In this document: positions 1 through 6,467 of the stretch, piece after piece
Layout: the number at the start of each line of letters is the position of its first letter
Position numbering within the stretch: the first letter of the stretch is position 1
Assembly: GCA_046597375.1 (NCBI GenBank)
Contig: JBKJKM010000131.1
Coordinates: forward strand, 1 to 12,179
From: DATLED01 sp046597375
GTDB lineage: Bacteria; Actinomycetota; Acidimicrobiia; Acidimicrobiales; CADCTF01
Direction of reading: 5' to 3'
DNA: 12,179 nt
The notes under the pieces: model-generated
The model's database searches: none
Told to the model about the DNA's origin: nothing
Seen by the model: the letters and a program-made list of their open reading frames with translations, nothing else
Made by a program: the position numbers and the translations under genes

Positions 1-1038
1 ACCTTGCGGACGACCGCGTCCCGCTCGATGGCCGAGACCCGAAGCGTGATCGCCACGTTGCCGGGGCGTTCGAACGAGCGGATCGTCATTCAGAGCCACA
101 CGGACGGCATGAACGCGGTGTGGGACAACGGGCCGGCGGCGATGCTCGCGTTGGCGTCGTACTTCGCCAAGCTTCCGCTGTCGTGCCGACCCCGCACCTT
201 GCAGTTCGTGTTCACGACGGCGCACCTCCACCTGAGCCAGTCGGGCGCGTTCTGTTTCGCCAGCATCCTCGACAAGGAGTACGAGTCGGGGACCGTCGCG
301 TTCGTGATGGCCGTCGAACATCTCGGGGCTCGGGAGTTCGCCGCCGTTCCCCGCACCGATGGCGGACCCGGGCGTCAGCTCGTTGCTTCGGGGCAGAGTG
401 AGCTTTTCATTACGTTCGCGATCGAGAGCCCGGTGCTCGTGGAGGCGCTCATCGAGCGGGTCGTCGCCCACGACCTCCGGCGCACGTTTGTATTACGAGG
501 CGCCGATGCGCCGCGCGTCGGTTTCCCGCCGCACCGGTCCTTCGGCGGTGAGGGCGGACCGTATCGGGAGTACCTCGTACCGACAGTCGCCGGCATCACC
601 GGCCCTTGGACGCTTTACAACCCGTCCTTCGATTTGGACGAGCTCGTCGACTTCGACCTGATGCGACGCCAGGCGCTCGCCTTCGGCGACGTAGTGCTCG
701 CAATGGACGACGTGCCCCGTGAGGTCATCGCCGGTGCCGACAACGTCTATCGGCCCGGTCGTTCGTTGCTTGGCGGCAACCCTCTCGGCGAAGAGCCGAT
801 CCTGCAAGGTGGCTGTGGTCCCGGCGCCGGCAACGCTGCCCTGGCCGCGAACGACGGCCATGCCGGTCACGACCACGGTGCCCCAGCTGCGGCCGTTGGC
901 GCGGGCTCCCTGCCGAGGACAGGTGGACCGCTCGGCACGGGACCGGCACTCGCCCTGGGCGCGCTCGCCTCCGCCGCTCTCTGCCAGGCGATCGTGCGCC
1001 GTGGGCGCCGCTACGATGGCCCCGCCACGCGGGCGTAG
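1..1038 (+). CDS. M28-peptidase-like secreted protein with LPRTG sorting tail (5' partial)
   Basis: The frame is open at the left edge, so the N-terminus (signal peptide and any PA domain) lies outside the window; the TTG at 4 is probably not the true start. The visible part resembles a zinc aminopeptidase core of the M28 family. IVIQSHTDG followed by WDNGPAAML matches the H..D and D-N-G zinc-ligand region, AVEHLGA matches the later D/E-x-x-G strand, and PPHRSFGGEGG could hold the last His ligand. The usual catalytic Glu pair (FvFxxaEE) appears as FVFTTAHLHLSQSG, so activity is doubtful. The C-terminus has a His-rich stretch (GHAGHDHG), then LPRTGG, about 20 apolar residues and RRGRR, the layout of a sortase signal. 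The protein would therefore be exported and anchored to the wall. The TAG stop lies inside the following tRNA gene. The family assignment comes from motifs only. Confidence 0.6.
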   Translation, partial: TLRTTASRSMAETRSVIATLPGRSNERIVIQSHTDGMNAVWDNGPAAMLALASYFAKLPLSCRPRTLQFVFTTAHLHLSQSGAFCFASILDKEYESGTVAFVMAVEHLGAREFAAVPRTDGGPGRQLVASGQSELFITFAIESPVLVEALIERVVAHDLRRTFVLRGADAPRVGFPPHRSFGGEGGPYREYLVPTVAGITGPWTLYNPSFDLDELVDFDLMRRQALAFGDVVLAMDDVPREVIAGADNVYRPGRSLLGGNPLGEEPILQGGCGPGAGNAALAANDGHAGHDHGAPAAAVGAGSLPRTGGPLGTGPALALGALASAALCQAIVRRGRRYDGPATRA

Positions 1039-1102
1039 TTCAGCGGCAGAACATCAGCTTCCCAAGCTGAGAACGCGAGTTCGATTCTCGTCGCCCGCTC
1101 CA
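1029..1102 (+). tRNA. tRNA-Gly (anticodon CCC)
   Basis: A complete cloverleaf can be drawn. The acceptor stem GCGGGCG (1029-1035) pairs perfectly with CGCCCGC (1092-1098). The D stem is GTTC/GAAC (1038-1041 with 1049-1052). The anticodon stem TCAGC/GCTGA encloses the loop TTCCCAA, with anticodon CCC at 1061-1063. The T stem GCGAG/CTCGT encloses TTCGATT. The discriminator is T1099, as expected for bacterial tRNA-Gly, and CCA is encoded at 1100-1102. The first 10 nt overlap the 3' end of the upstream coding frame. Its 3' half faces an integrase remnant, so it is the likely integration target; no second copy of its 3' end was seen in the rest of the window. Confidence 0.95.
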
Positions 1103-1254
1103 ACGAAAGCGCTGGTAGCGGCGCCGCTTCTTGAGAGCCATTCTCGGACTCGCGTGCGATTCAGCTCCTGGCAGGGCGTCTTCGGCCATGTCAAAGCCTC
1201 GAACGGGAACCCTCACAAGCGTCGGACCAGCACTTTGGCGACTGCAGGTCACCG

Positions 1255-1790
1255 CCAACAGTGCCCGCAGCTCTGGCGGCTGACCGCCCGCGACTGCGAC
1301 GCGCTCTACACCGAACTCAAAGCAGCGGGCCTCGGACCCTCGCGGGTGAGGTGCACGCACGTCGTGTTGCACCGCGCGGTCGCGCAGGCCGTCCGGTGGG
1401 GCTGGATCCCCCGCAACCCCGTCGGCGACGCCACCCGACCCGACGTCCCGAGAACTGCCATCTCGCCGCCCGACCCGGCGACGGTCCGCTCGCTGCTCGC
1501 CTTGGCCGCAGCGACCGACCCGATGCTGGCGTGGTGGCTCCACGTCGCCGTCGCCACCGGCGCCGCCGCGGCGAGGTGTGCGGCCTCCAGTGGGGCGACA
1601 TCGACTTCGACCAACGCAGCGTGCGCGTCGAGCGATCGATCTCGGCCACCCGGGCAGCCGGGATCTTCGTCAAGCCCACCAAAACCGGAGCCGTCCGCCG
1701 AGTCTCTATCACCGCCCAAGCCCTCGCCGCGCTACACCACCACCGCAAGCGCGCCGCGCGCACCACCACCTCCTGCGTCCCGCCTACCAA
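1255..1790 (+). pseudogene. Tyrosine recombinase (phage/ICE-type integrase) remnant
   Basis: Two adjacent frames together give a recognisable integrase. From about 1265 to 1564 one frame encodes a core-binding domain (LTARDCDALYTELKAAGL, then VLHRAVAQAVRWGWIPRNP) and the start of the catalytic domain (WWLHVAVATGA). The next frame continues with RRGEVCGLQWGDIDF and KPTKTGAVRRVSI, which carry the first catalytic Arg and the beta-hairpin Lys. Adding one C between 1564 and 1565 restores ATGARRGEVCGL, so a single-base loss explains the break. No arm-binding N-terminus, HxxR box or catalytic Tyr is visible after about 1750, so the gene would be dead even without the frameshift. It lies about 160 bp downstream of the tRNA-Gly 3' end, the usual place for the integrase of a tRNA-targeted island. 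Confidence 0.8.
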
Positions 1791-1937
1791 TCGGAATTCT
1801 TGCGGTGTCGGGGCCCGCCGTCGACACCCACCTGCGCCACGTCGAAAGCGATCTCGGCGTCATCGTGCCAACCCTCTCCCGACTCCTTCCTGGTCGTGGT
1901 TCCGTCGAAGGGAGATCCATCAACCCGAGTTGATCTA

Positions 1938-1973
1938 GTGTCTGGGAGCGGGCCGTGCGGCTCGCACAGACAC
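1938..1973 (+). promoter_or_regulatory. Stem-loop directly upstream of the VOC gene's ribosome binding site
   Basis: GTGTCT (1938-1943) pairs with AGACAC (1968-1973), and inside it GAGC (1946-1949) pairs with GCTC (1960-1963). The 3' arm abuts the AGGAG Shine-Dalgarno (1974-1978), which is 5 nt from the GTG start at 1984. The dyad could be a repressor operator in DNA or an RNA structure affecting translation. It could also terminate readthrough from the decayed integrase region, although no T-tract follows. Confidence 0.4.
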
Positions 1974-1983
1974 AGGAGCCCCC

Positions 1984-2340
1984 GTGAATACATCCCCCGC
2001 ACTCGACCACATCGCTATGACTGTGCCGAACCTCGACGAGCAGGTGGATCGGCTGATCACCGCCCTCGGCATGGAGGTCAAGTCGCGCATGGACGGCTTT
2101 GCCGTTCTCGTCGATCCGGCCACCGATTTCAAGATGGAGTTGAGCAGGTCCGACGACGACGAGGTGCACGTGCGGCACCTCGGGTTCCGCGCTGACGACG
2201 TCGAAGCGACCCACACCCGCCTCGTCAGCGCAGGAATGGCGTCCGCCAAGGAGCCGCATCGCCAGGACTTCGCGGCGATGTACACGTCGTACCTTCAACA
2301 GCCCGGTTGCATCGAGGTGCAGCTCGTGAAGTACGACTGA
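1984..2340 (+). CDS. VOC family (glyoxalase/bleomycin-resistance fold) protein
   Basis: The product is 118 aa, the usual size for a small vicinal-oxygen-chelate protein with two beta-alpha-beta-beta-beta modules. Candidate metal ligands sit where expected: His9 in LDHIAMTV, Glu52 in KMELSR, His65 in VRHLGFRADD and Glu111 in GCIEVQLV, a methylmalonyl-CoA-epimerase or glyoxalase-like H/E/H/E pattern. The GTG start is chosen because AGGAG lies 5 nt upstream. The gene stands alone on the plus strand, converging with the permease gene 42 bp downstream, and is preceded by a strong hairpin. The substrate cannot be read from the sequence. All four ligands are kept, so it could be an active metalloenzyme, unlike the third VOC protein in this window. 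Confidence 0.85.
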   Translation: MNTSPALDHIAMTVPNLDEQVDRLITALGMEVKSRMDGFAVLVDPATDFKMELSRSDDDEVHVRHLGFRADDVEATHTRLVSAGMASAKEPHRQDFAAMYTSYLQQPGCIEVQLVKYD

Positions 2341-2382
2341 CCCCGGCTACCGCCAAGACCCGCCTGACCACGAAGTCGAACG

Positions 2383-3573
2383 TCAGCGGCGCCGGCGGTG
2401 GCGGTGGCGAACGAGCCACACCGCGGCCCCGAGCCCGAGCACGCCGGCGCCGCTGAGCACGCTGGCGGCCGGAAGCGTGAACGCGAGGATCGTGCAGCCC
2501 GCGAGCCCGGCCACCGCCACCGGTCGTGGCGTTCGCCGTTGCTCCGGCGGCAACGTCCAGGCCGATGCGTTGGCGATGGCGTAGTACGTCAGGACGCAGA
2601 AGGAGCTGAAGCCGATCGCGTGACGCAGGTCGGTGACGACGACGAGGACCGCGACCACGACCCCGACGGCCATCTGCGCATGATGCGGCACTCGGTGGAT
2701 CGGGTGGACGGCGCCGAGCCAGCGCGGCATCTCGGATTCGCCGGCCATGGCGAAGGCGGTGCGGCTGACGCCGGCGATGAGCGAGAGCAGCACACCGAGG
2801 GCGGCGATAGTGCCGCCGATACGAACGGCCGGCGTGAGCACCCTGAGGTCGCCGGCGCCGACCGCGGTCGCCAGCGGCGCGGTCGAGCCAGCCAGAGCGG
2901 CCGGCCCGACGGCGGCCAGGGCCGCGAGGGCGACGACGACGTAGACGACGAGGGTCAGGCCAAGCGCCCGCGGGATCGCCTTCGGGATGGTGCGGGCCGG
3001 GTCGTGGACCTCCTCGCCGAGCGTGGCGATGCGGGCGTACCCCGCGAAGGCGAAGAACAGCAGCCCCGCCGACTGCAGCTCGCCACGCCACCCACCGACA
3101 TCCAGGTCCTGCAAGTTGGCAACGCGGGCCTGCCCCCCGAAGAGCGCGCCGGCGACGACCGCGCCGAGGGCGACCAGCACGACGGCGACGATGACGCGGG
3201 TCAGGGTCGCCGTCTTCTGCACACCCCGCGACGTCACCGCCGTGAGACCGAGGACGGCTGCGACGGCGATCGGGCGTTGCCACGACGGCGCCGCGTAGGC
3301 CCCGACGGTCAGCGCCATCGCCGCGCCACTCGCCGTCTTCCCGACGACGAAGCCCCACCCGGCGAGGTAGCCCCACAGGGGACCGAGCCGCTCGCGACCG
3401 TAGACGTAGGTTCCGCCCGACGCCGGGTAGACGGCGGCCAGCTCTGCGGACGAGGTGGCGTTACAGAAGGCGACGGCGGCAGCGATAGCGAGTCCGACGA
3501 GCAGTCCTGTGCCTGCCGCACGGGCGGCTGGACCGAAGACGGCGAACACGCCGGCACCGATCATCGACCCCAT
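2383..3573 (-). CDS. APC-superfamily permease, last gene of the ars-like operon
   Basis: This is an integral membrane protein of about 396 aa from the first in-frame ATG, with roughly 11-12 apolar segments. The APC-family TM1 signature GSMIGAGVFAVFGPAA is at the very N-terminus, followed by the PASGGTYVYGRERLGPLWGYLAGW block and FFAFAGYARIATLGEEV in the TM6 region. The called start cuts into TM1: the same frame stays open upstream and encodes a typical leader (LARRLGLGDAVVIG) but has no start codon. An ATG in the neighbouring frame at 3623 would give MDG plus this leader if one base were restored near 3616. It follows the second VOC gene on the same strand with about 30-80 bp spacing, so co-transcription with arsR-arsC is likely. 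The transported substrate is unknown: amino acids by family, an arsenic-related compound by context. Confidence 0.8.
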   Translation of the reverse strand: MGSMIGAGVFAVFGPAARAAGTGLLVGLAIAAAVAFCNATSSAELAAVYPASGGTYVYGRERLGPLWGYLAGWGFVVGKTASGAAMALTVGAYAAPSWQRPIAVAAVLGLTAVTSRGVQKTATLTRVIVAVVLVALGAVVAGALFGGQARVANLQDLDVGGWRGELQSAGLLFFAFAGYARIATLGEEVHDPARTIPKAIPRALGLTLVVYVVVALAALAAVGPAALAGSTAPLATAVGAGDLRVLTPAVRIGGTIAALGVLLSLIAGVSRTAFAMAGESEMPRWLGAVHPIHRVPHHAQMAVGVVVAVLVVVTDLRHAIGFSSFCVLTYYAIANASAWTLPPEQRRTPRPVAVAGLAGCTILAFTLPAASVLSGAGVLGLGAAVWLVRHRHRRRR

Positions 3574-3653
3574 TCCGATGACGACGGCGTCGCCGAGTCC
3601 GAGACGGCGAGCCAGCCGTCCATCAGGAGCGCCGTTGCTGAGCGAGTCCGTTG

Positions 3654-4040
3654 CTACCTGGCCGCGGGCTGGAAGAGCTCGATCAGGTTGCCGTCCGGAT
3701 CCTCGACGAGGATCTGCTGGCCGCCGGGGCCGCTCACGACGTCGTTGCGGAACTTCACGCCCTCGTTCCGGAGGCGTTCGACCTCGGCGGCCAGGTCGTC
3801 GTAGACGAAGTGGATCCGGTTCCAGCCGCCCGGCACCGGCACGGCGCCGTCGGGCATCGCGCGTCCGGCCGAGCTCATCGGGCCGCTCAGGAGCAGGCGC
3901 AGGTGGCCGCGGGTGACGGCGGCGAAGGCGGGAGACGACGGCCCATAGGCCTCGAAACTGAAGTTCTTGGTGTAGAAGTCGAGCGCCTCGCCGACGTCGC
4001 TCACCATGTATCGGATGATCGTGGTGGTGTCCTCGCTCAC
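3654..4040 (-). CDS. VOC family protein coupled to arsR-arsC
   Basis: A 128-aa glyoxalase-fold protein ending in the family hallmark DPDGNLIELFQP. His77 (NRIHFVYDD) and Glu121 are good metal-ligand candidates. The usual first His is a Tyr here (IIRYMVSDV, Tyr11), so metal binding may be incomplete. Its GTG start (4040-4038) shares GTGA with the stop of the arsR-arsC fusion, a 4-nt overlap that points to translational coupling. Some ars operons encode the VOC enzyme ArsI (a C-As lyase), but ArsI relies on a vicinal Cys pair and this protein has no Cys at all. It is therefore not a standard ArsI, and its role in the operon is open. Confidence 0.85.
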   Translation of the reverse strand: MSEDTTTIIRYMVSDVGEALDFYTKNFSFEAYGPSSPAFAAVTRGHLRLLLSGPMSSAGRAMPDGAVPVPGGWNRIHFVYDDLAAEVERLRNEGVKFRNDVVSGPGGQQILVEDPDGNLIELFQPAAR

Positions 4041-4852
4041 GCGGGCTTCCTTTCGGTGTTGCTGTCGGACGTCATCTGGGCGAGCAGTAAGGCGACCCGC
4101 CCGTCGATCTCCTCGGCCGTGCGCGCGAACGCCGGGTAGCTGGCGGCGGCGTCAGCGCTCTCGGCCCCAGGGTCGGCCATGCTCCAGTGCGCCGCCGTCG
4201 GCCGGCCCGGGAACTCCGGGCACACCTCGCGCACCTTGTCGCAGAGGGTGATGACCCGGTCGAACCGGTCGCGACGGAACCGGTCGAGGTGCGTCGCGCG
4301 CCGGCCCGAGATGTCGATGCCGCGTTCGGCCATGACTCTCACCGCGTTCTCGTGCAGGGCCTTGGGGTGGCTGCCGGCACTGAGAGCGGCGATCGCCCCG
4401 TCGGCACGGTCCTCAACCAGTGCCTGGGCCATCTGCGACCGCGCCGAGTTGCCGGTGCACAGGAAAAGGACCTTCGGCTTCCGTCCCCGCCGCGCCGGCG
4501 GAGGCTCCGGGTCCGCTCGTTCGAGGCGGAGGGCGGGGTGGAGGGCAGCGGCGCCCTCGCTCAGCAGGTCAGCGACGCGCTCGAGGTTGCCGTGGTAATA
4601 GGTGTCACGGCCGTCGGCTGCGCTCTGTCGGGCCGAGACCAGCCCACCACCGCGGAGCTCACGCAAATGGTAGGAGACGAGGCTCTGCGGCTTCCCGAGG
4701 AGTTCGCAGAGCTCACCGACCCGGCGGTCACTGCGCCCGAGCTCGTCCAGCAGCCGCCAACGGAGCGGATCAGCGATGAGCTGCAGGAACTCCAACGGGG
4801 CGAGCTCGTCGTCGGCGGTTGCTACGGCGGGCGGCACCGTCCGACAATACAT
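4037..4852 (-). CDS. arsR-arsC: ArsR-type regulator fused to LMW-phosphatase-like arsenate reductase (ArsR-ArsC)
   Basis: A two-domain protein of 271 aa from the ATG at 4852. Residues 15-105 form an ArsR winged helix (LQLIADPLRWRLLDEL; recognition region KPQSLVSYHLREL; wing DGRDTYYHG). After a Pro/Arg-rich linker, residues 127-265 form an arsenate reductase of the LMW-phosphatase type: P-loop VLFLCTGNSARS (Cys132, Arg138), TLCDKVREVCPEFPG with the redox pair Cys204 and Cys211, and HWSMADPG with the general acid Asp227. It would reduce arsenate to arsenite and repress its own operon. Only Cys3 and Cys49 lie in the regulator half, so its arsenic site is unclear. No clear Shine-Dalgarno precedes ATG 4852 or ATG 4870. 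The longer frame up to 5062 runs through an IS remnant and is rejected. Confidence 0.9.
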   Translation of the reverse strand: MYCRTVPPAVATADDELAPLEFLQLIADPLRWRLLDELGRSDRRVGELCELLGKPQSLVSYHLRELRGGGLVSARQSAADGRDTYYHGNLERVADLLSEGAAALHPALRLERADPEPPPARRGRKPKVLFLCTGNSARSQMAQALVEDRADGAIAALSAGSHPKALHENAVRVMAERGIDISGRRATHLDRFRRDRFDRVITLCDKVREVCPEFPGRPTAAHWSMADPGAESADAAASYPAFARTAEEIDGRVALLLAQMTSDSNTERKPA

Positions 4853-4856
4853 GAGT

Positions 4857-5085
4857 TTACGTTGATGCATCAAATCGGCCGAGCGCCTGTCGAGGTCTTT
4901 CGATGAGCTCGTCGGCGATGGTGTCGAGCTCGGCCTGGGAGTGCGCCGATAGATCCGTGCCCTTCGGCAACTACTAACGAAGTAGGCCGTCGGTGTTCTC
5001 GTTCGTGCCACGTTGCAACGGCGAGCGCAGATCGCAGAAGTAGGTCTCTGTGTCGGTGTCAATCGTGAGGCGGTGCTTCCGGGTC
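4857..5085 (-). pseudogene. IS30-family transposase C-terminal remnant
   Basis: On the minus strand the frame reads HRLTIDTDTETYFCDLRSP, LQRGTNENTDGLLR, two TAG stops, then LPKGTDLSAHSQAELDTIAD and ELIERPRQALG. This is colinear with the C-terminus of the IS30 transposase near 11900-12152 (YFCDPHAPWQRGSNENTNG, LLRQYLPKGTDLS, RPRKTLG) but clearly diverged. The stops replace the Gln-Tyr of LLRQYLPKG. No upstream catalytic region was seen between here and the VOC gene at 5170. The remnant runs into the promoter region of arsR-arsC, so the operon may have taken its upstream region from it. Confidence 0.85.
4862..4873. promoter_or_regulatory. Perfect 12-bp palindrome, candidate ArsR operator
   Basis: TTGATGCATCAA reads the same on both strands and starts 10 bp upstream of the ATG at 4852 of arsR-arsC. 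It overlaps the alternative ATG at 4870-4868. ArsR/SmtB regulators bind short AT-richer dyads near their own start, and this is the most AT-rich dyad in an otherwise GC-rich neighbourhood. Autoregulation through this site is an inference. Confidence 0.5.
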
Positions 5086-5169
5086 TCGGAAGCAGACCCG
5101 GGCGACGACCGGACTCTGCTCATCGATGGGGTGATGCGCGTCCACGCGGGCCGGTCTGGCGCCGAGCGT

Positions 5170-5523
5170 TCAGTATTCGATCCGGAAGTTGCCGATGAAG
5201 GTGATCGTGTTCCCGTCGGGGTCGGCAATGGCAGACAGTTGCACTCCCTTGTTCACATTTTGGATGGGTCCGGGAGCCAGGTCCCTCTTTCGCAAGCCAG
5301 CGAGATGTGCATCCAGATCGTCGACGGCGAAGTTGAGCAGCGCGGTACCGGCTCGATCTGCGTCGCAGTACACCTGCAGCCAACCCGTTTCGGTGACCCT
5401 CCACTCGACGAGAGTCTCCATCGGTCGGTTATCAGGGGATCGACCTAACAGTCGCTCGTACCAAACGAGCGCGGCATCGATGTCCGCGACGGGGACAACA
5501 GCCAGAACATGTTCGATGGTCAT
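5170..5523 (-). CDS. VOC family protein, probably lacking a full metal site
   Basis: A 117-aa glyoxalase/bleomycin-resistance-fold protein: MTIEHVLAVVPVADIDAAL, WYERLLGRSPD, FAVDDLDAHLAGL, DPDGNTITFIG. His5 occupies the first ligand position, but the second-module His is Asn64 (LLNFAVDD) and the terminal Glu is replaced in NTITFIG. It is therefore more likely a binding or sequestering protein than a metalloenzyme. The stop codon sits in the sequence GCGTTCAG about 85 bp from the IS30 remnant. No strong Shine-Dalgarno precedes the ATG at 5523. It is transcribed in the same direction as the DinB-like gene upstream, with a 44-bp gap. The substrate is unknown. Confidence 0.85.
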   Translation of the reverse strand: MTIEHVLAVVPVADIDAALVWYERLLGRSPDNRPMETLVEWRVTETGWLQVYCDADRAGTALLNFAVDDLDAHLAGLRKRDLAPGPIQNVNKGVQLSAIADPDGNTITFIGNFRIEY

Positions 5524-5567
5524 CTGGTCATGATGCGGTGAAGGTCAAACGTTGATGACGGCATCCC

Positions 5568-6104
5568 TCACTCGGACGACAAGCGACCGGTGTAGGCGAG
5601 GAGCCTCTCCTGAGCCGACGCGTTCGATGCAACGTTGTACTCCGGCTTGAACAGACCTTTCCGCTGCTCATCGGTGAAGCGACCGTGGATCGCTGCGAAG
5701 GCAGTCTCCGCCAGGCCTTCCGGCATGAGTTCGTCCTGCGAAGTCGCCTTTGCGAGATCCCAGCTGTGCAACAACAGGTCGCTGAAAGCCACGCTCAACG
5801 ACGGCCCGGTCTTCTCGATAACGCCCGGCCGGCCGAACACCTCCAACGTCGCCGCGCAGCTCTGCGCGAAGTCGGCGACAGGATCGTCGCTGATCAATTC
5901 GGGTGGCGTCGGGCCGGGCGGGGAGACGTCCTCACCCCGAGCGACGCCGACGAAGTAGCGCTGCGTGTCCAGCATGTGATTCAACAAGGCGCGCACGTCC
6001 CACTCGTCACACGGTGTGGCGGCGTCGAGCTTGTCGGCGGCACCTTTTACCATCGTCGCGTTCCAAGTACCGAGCAGCGCATACTGCTCGAGCATTTCGT
6101 CCAT
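5568..6104 (-). CDS. TIGR03086-like, DinB/maleylpyruvate-isomerase-N-type protein
   Basis: The product is 178 aa. It carries the family hallmark TPCDEWDVRALLNHMLD (His43) near the N-terminus and DLLLHSWDLAKAT (His113, Asp116) in the middle, as in the mycothiol-dependent isomerase N-terminal fold. Such proteins are four-helix-bundle metal proteins common in actinobacteria. Many are thought to use mycothiol as thiol cofactor, but the substrate here cannot be told. The ATG at 6104 is chosen because the family motif follows at the normal distance and GAGGGAG lies 8-10 nt upstream on the minus strand. The longer frame to 6713 has no family similarity and is antisense to the next gene. Confidence 0.85.
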   Translation of the reverse strand: MDEMLEQYALLGTWNATMVKGAADKLDAATPCDEWDVRALLNHMLDTQRYFVGVARGEDVSPPGPTPPELISDDPVADFAQSCAATLEVFGRPGVIEKTGPSLSVAFSDLLLHSWDLAKATSQDELMPEGLAETAFAAIHGRFTDEQRKGLFKPEYNVASNASAQERLLAYTGRLSSE

Positions 6105-6467
6105 GAGATCAGCTCCCTCAGGCGTCGCTCGACGAGCAACTGTCGCAGTCGCGCTACCCGCTTCGACAGGCGACGAACCGTCGCAACCGATGCGGCTGCG
6201 TGGGTAGAACAACATGCTCACGCGAACTGCGACCTGCCTGGACAGCAGCCCCCGCAACATTGGACACAGCCCACGCGACCACTGGTCAGACGCCGTGGAC
6301 GCGCGTACGTAATCGGCGATCGAATACGCACGTGACGGATACAGAACGTGCGTCGGAGACGCGCCGATCTGTTCTGCAGCGTGTCGTCGGCGGCCCTCAG
6401 ATAGGTGGCGCAGGTCGTGAAGTCGGACGGTCGGTCGACCGGCAACTGATCGTCGTACCGTGCGGAT
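6105..6467. other. 363-bp divergent intergenic region
   Basis: This lies between the minus-strand DinB-like gene and the plus-strand gene at 6468, so it must hold both promoters. No convincing reading frame was seen. A perfect small dyad, GCTCG-A-CGAGC (6127-6137), lies about 23 bp upstream of the ATG at 6104 and could be an operator or RNA hairpin. On the minus strand a short stretch reads GCVQCCGGCCPG, Cys-rich, but it ends a frame that overlaps the start of the neighbouring gene and has no start signal. Confidence 0.4.

Noticed and set aside
1120..1175. A second tRNA 3'-end-like stretch (ACTCGCGTGCGATTCAGCTCC) after tRNA-Gly, possibly an att duplicate.
   Set aside because: Its translation resembles the tRNA tail, but at DNA level only CGATTC matches and the T-stem does not pair.
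3621..3655. CAGGAGCGCCGTTGC upstream of the permease as a fourth repeat copy.
   Set aside because: Only the short AGGAGCGC block matches; the conserved left end is absent.
2398..3804. 468-aa plus-strand ORF opposite the permease.
   Set aside because: It is a typical GC-rich shadow frame, rich in Arg, Asp and Gly with no domain pattern, and the opposite strand encodes a clear membrane protein.
4945..4960. GTGCGCCGATAGAT, similar to the left end of the 68-bp repeat.
   Set aside because: It is explained as coding sequence of the IS30 remnant (KGTDLSAH), and no GTTAT end lies 60 bp away.
4871..5062. N-terminal extension of the ArsR-ArsC frame up to 5062.
   Set aside because: This part is antisense or out of frame to a clear IS30 remnant and shows no ArsR similarity; homology starts after ATG 4852.
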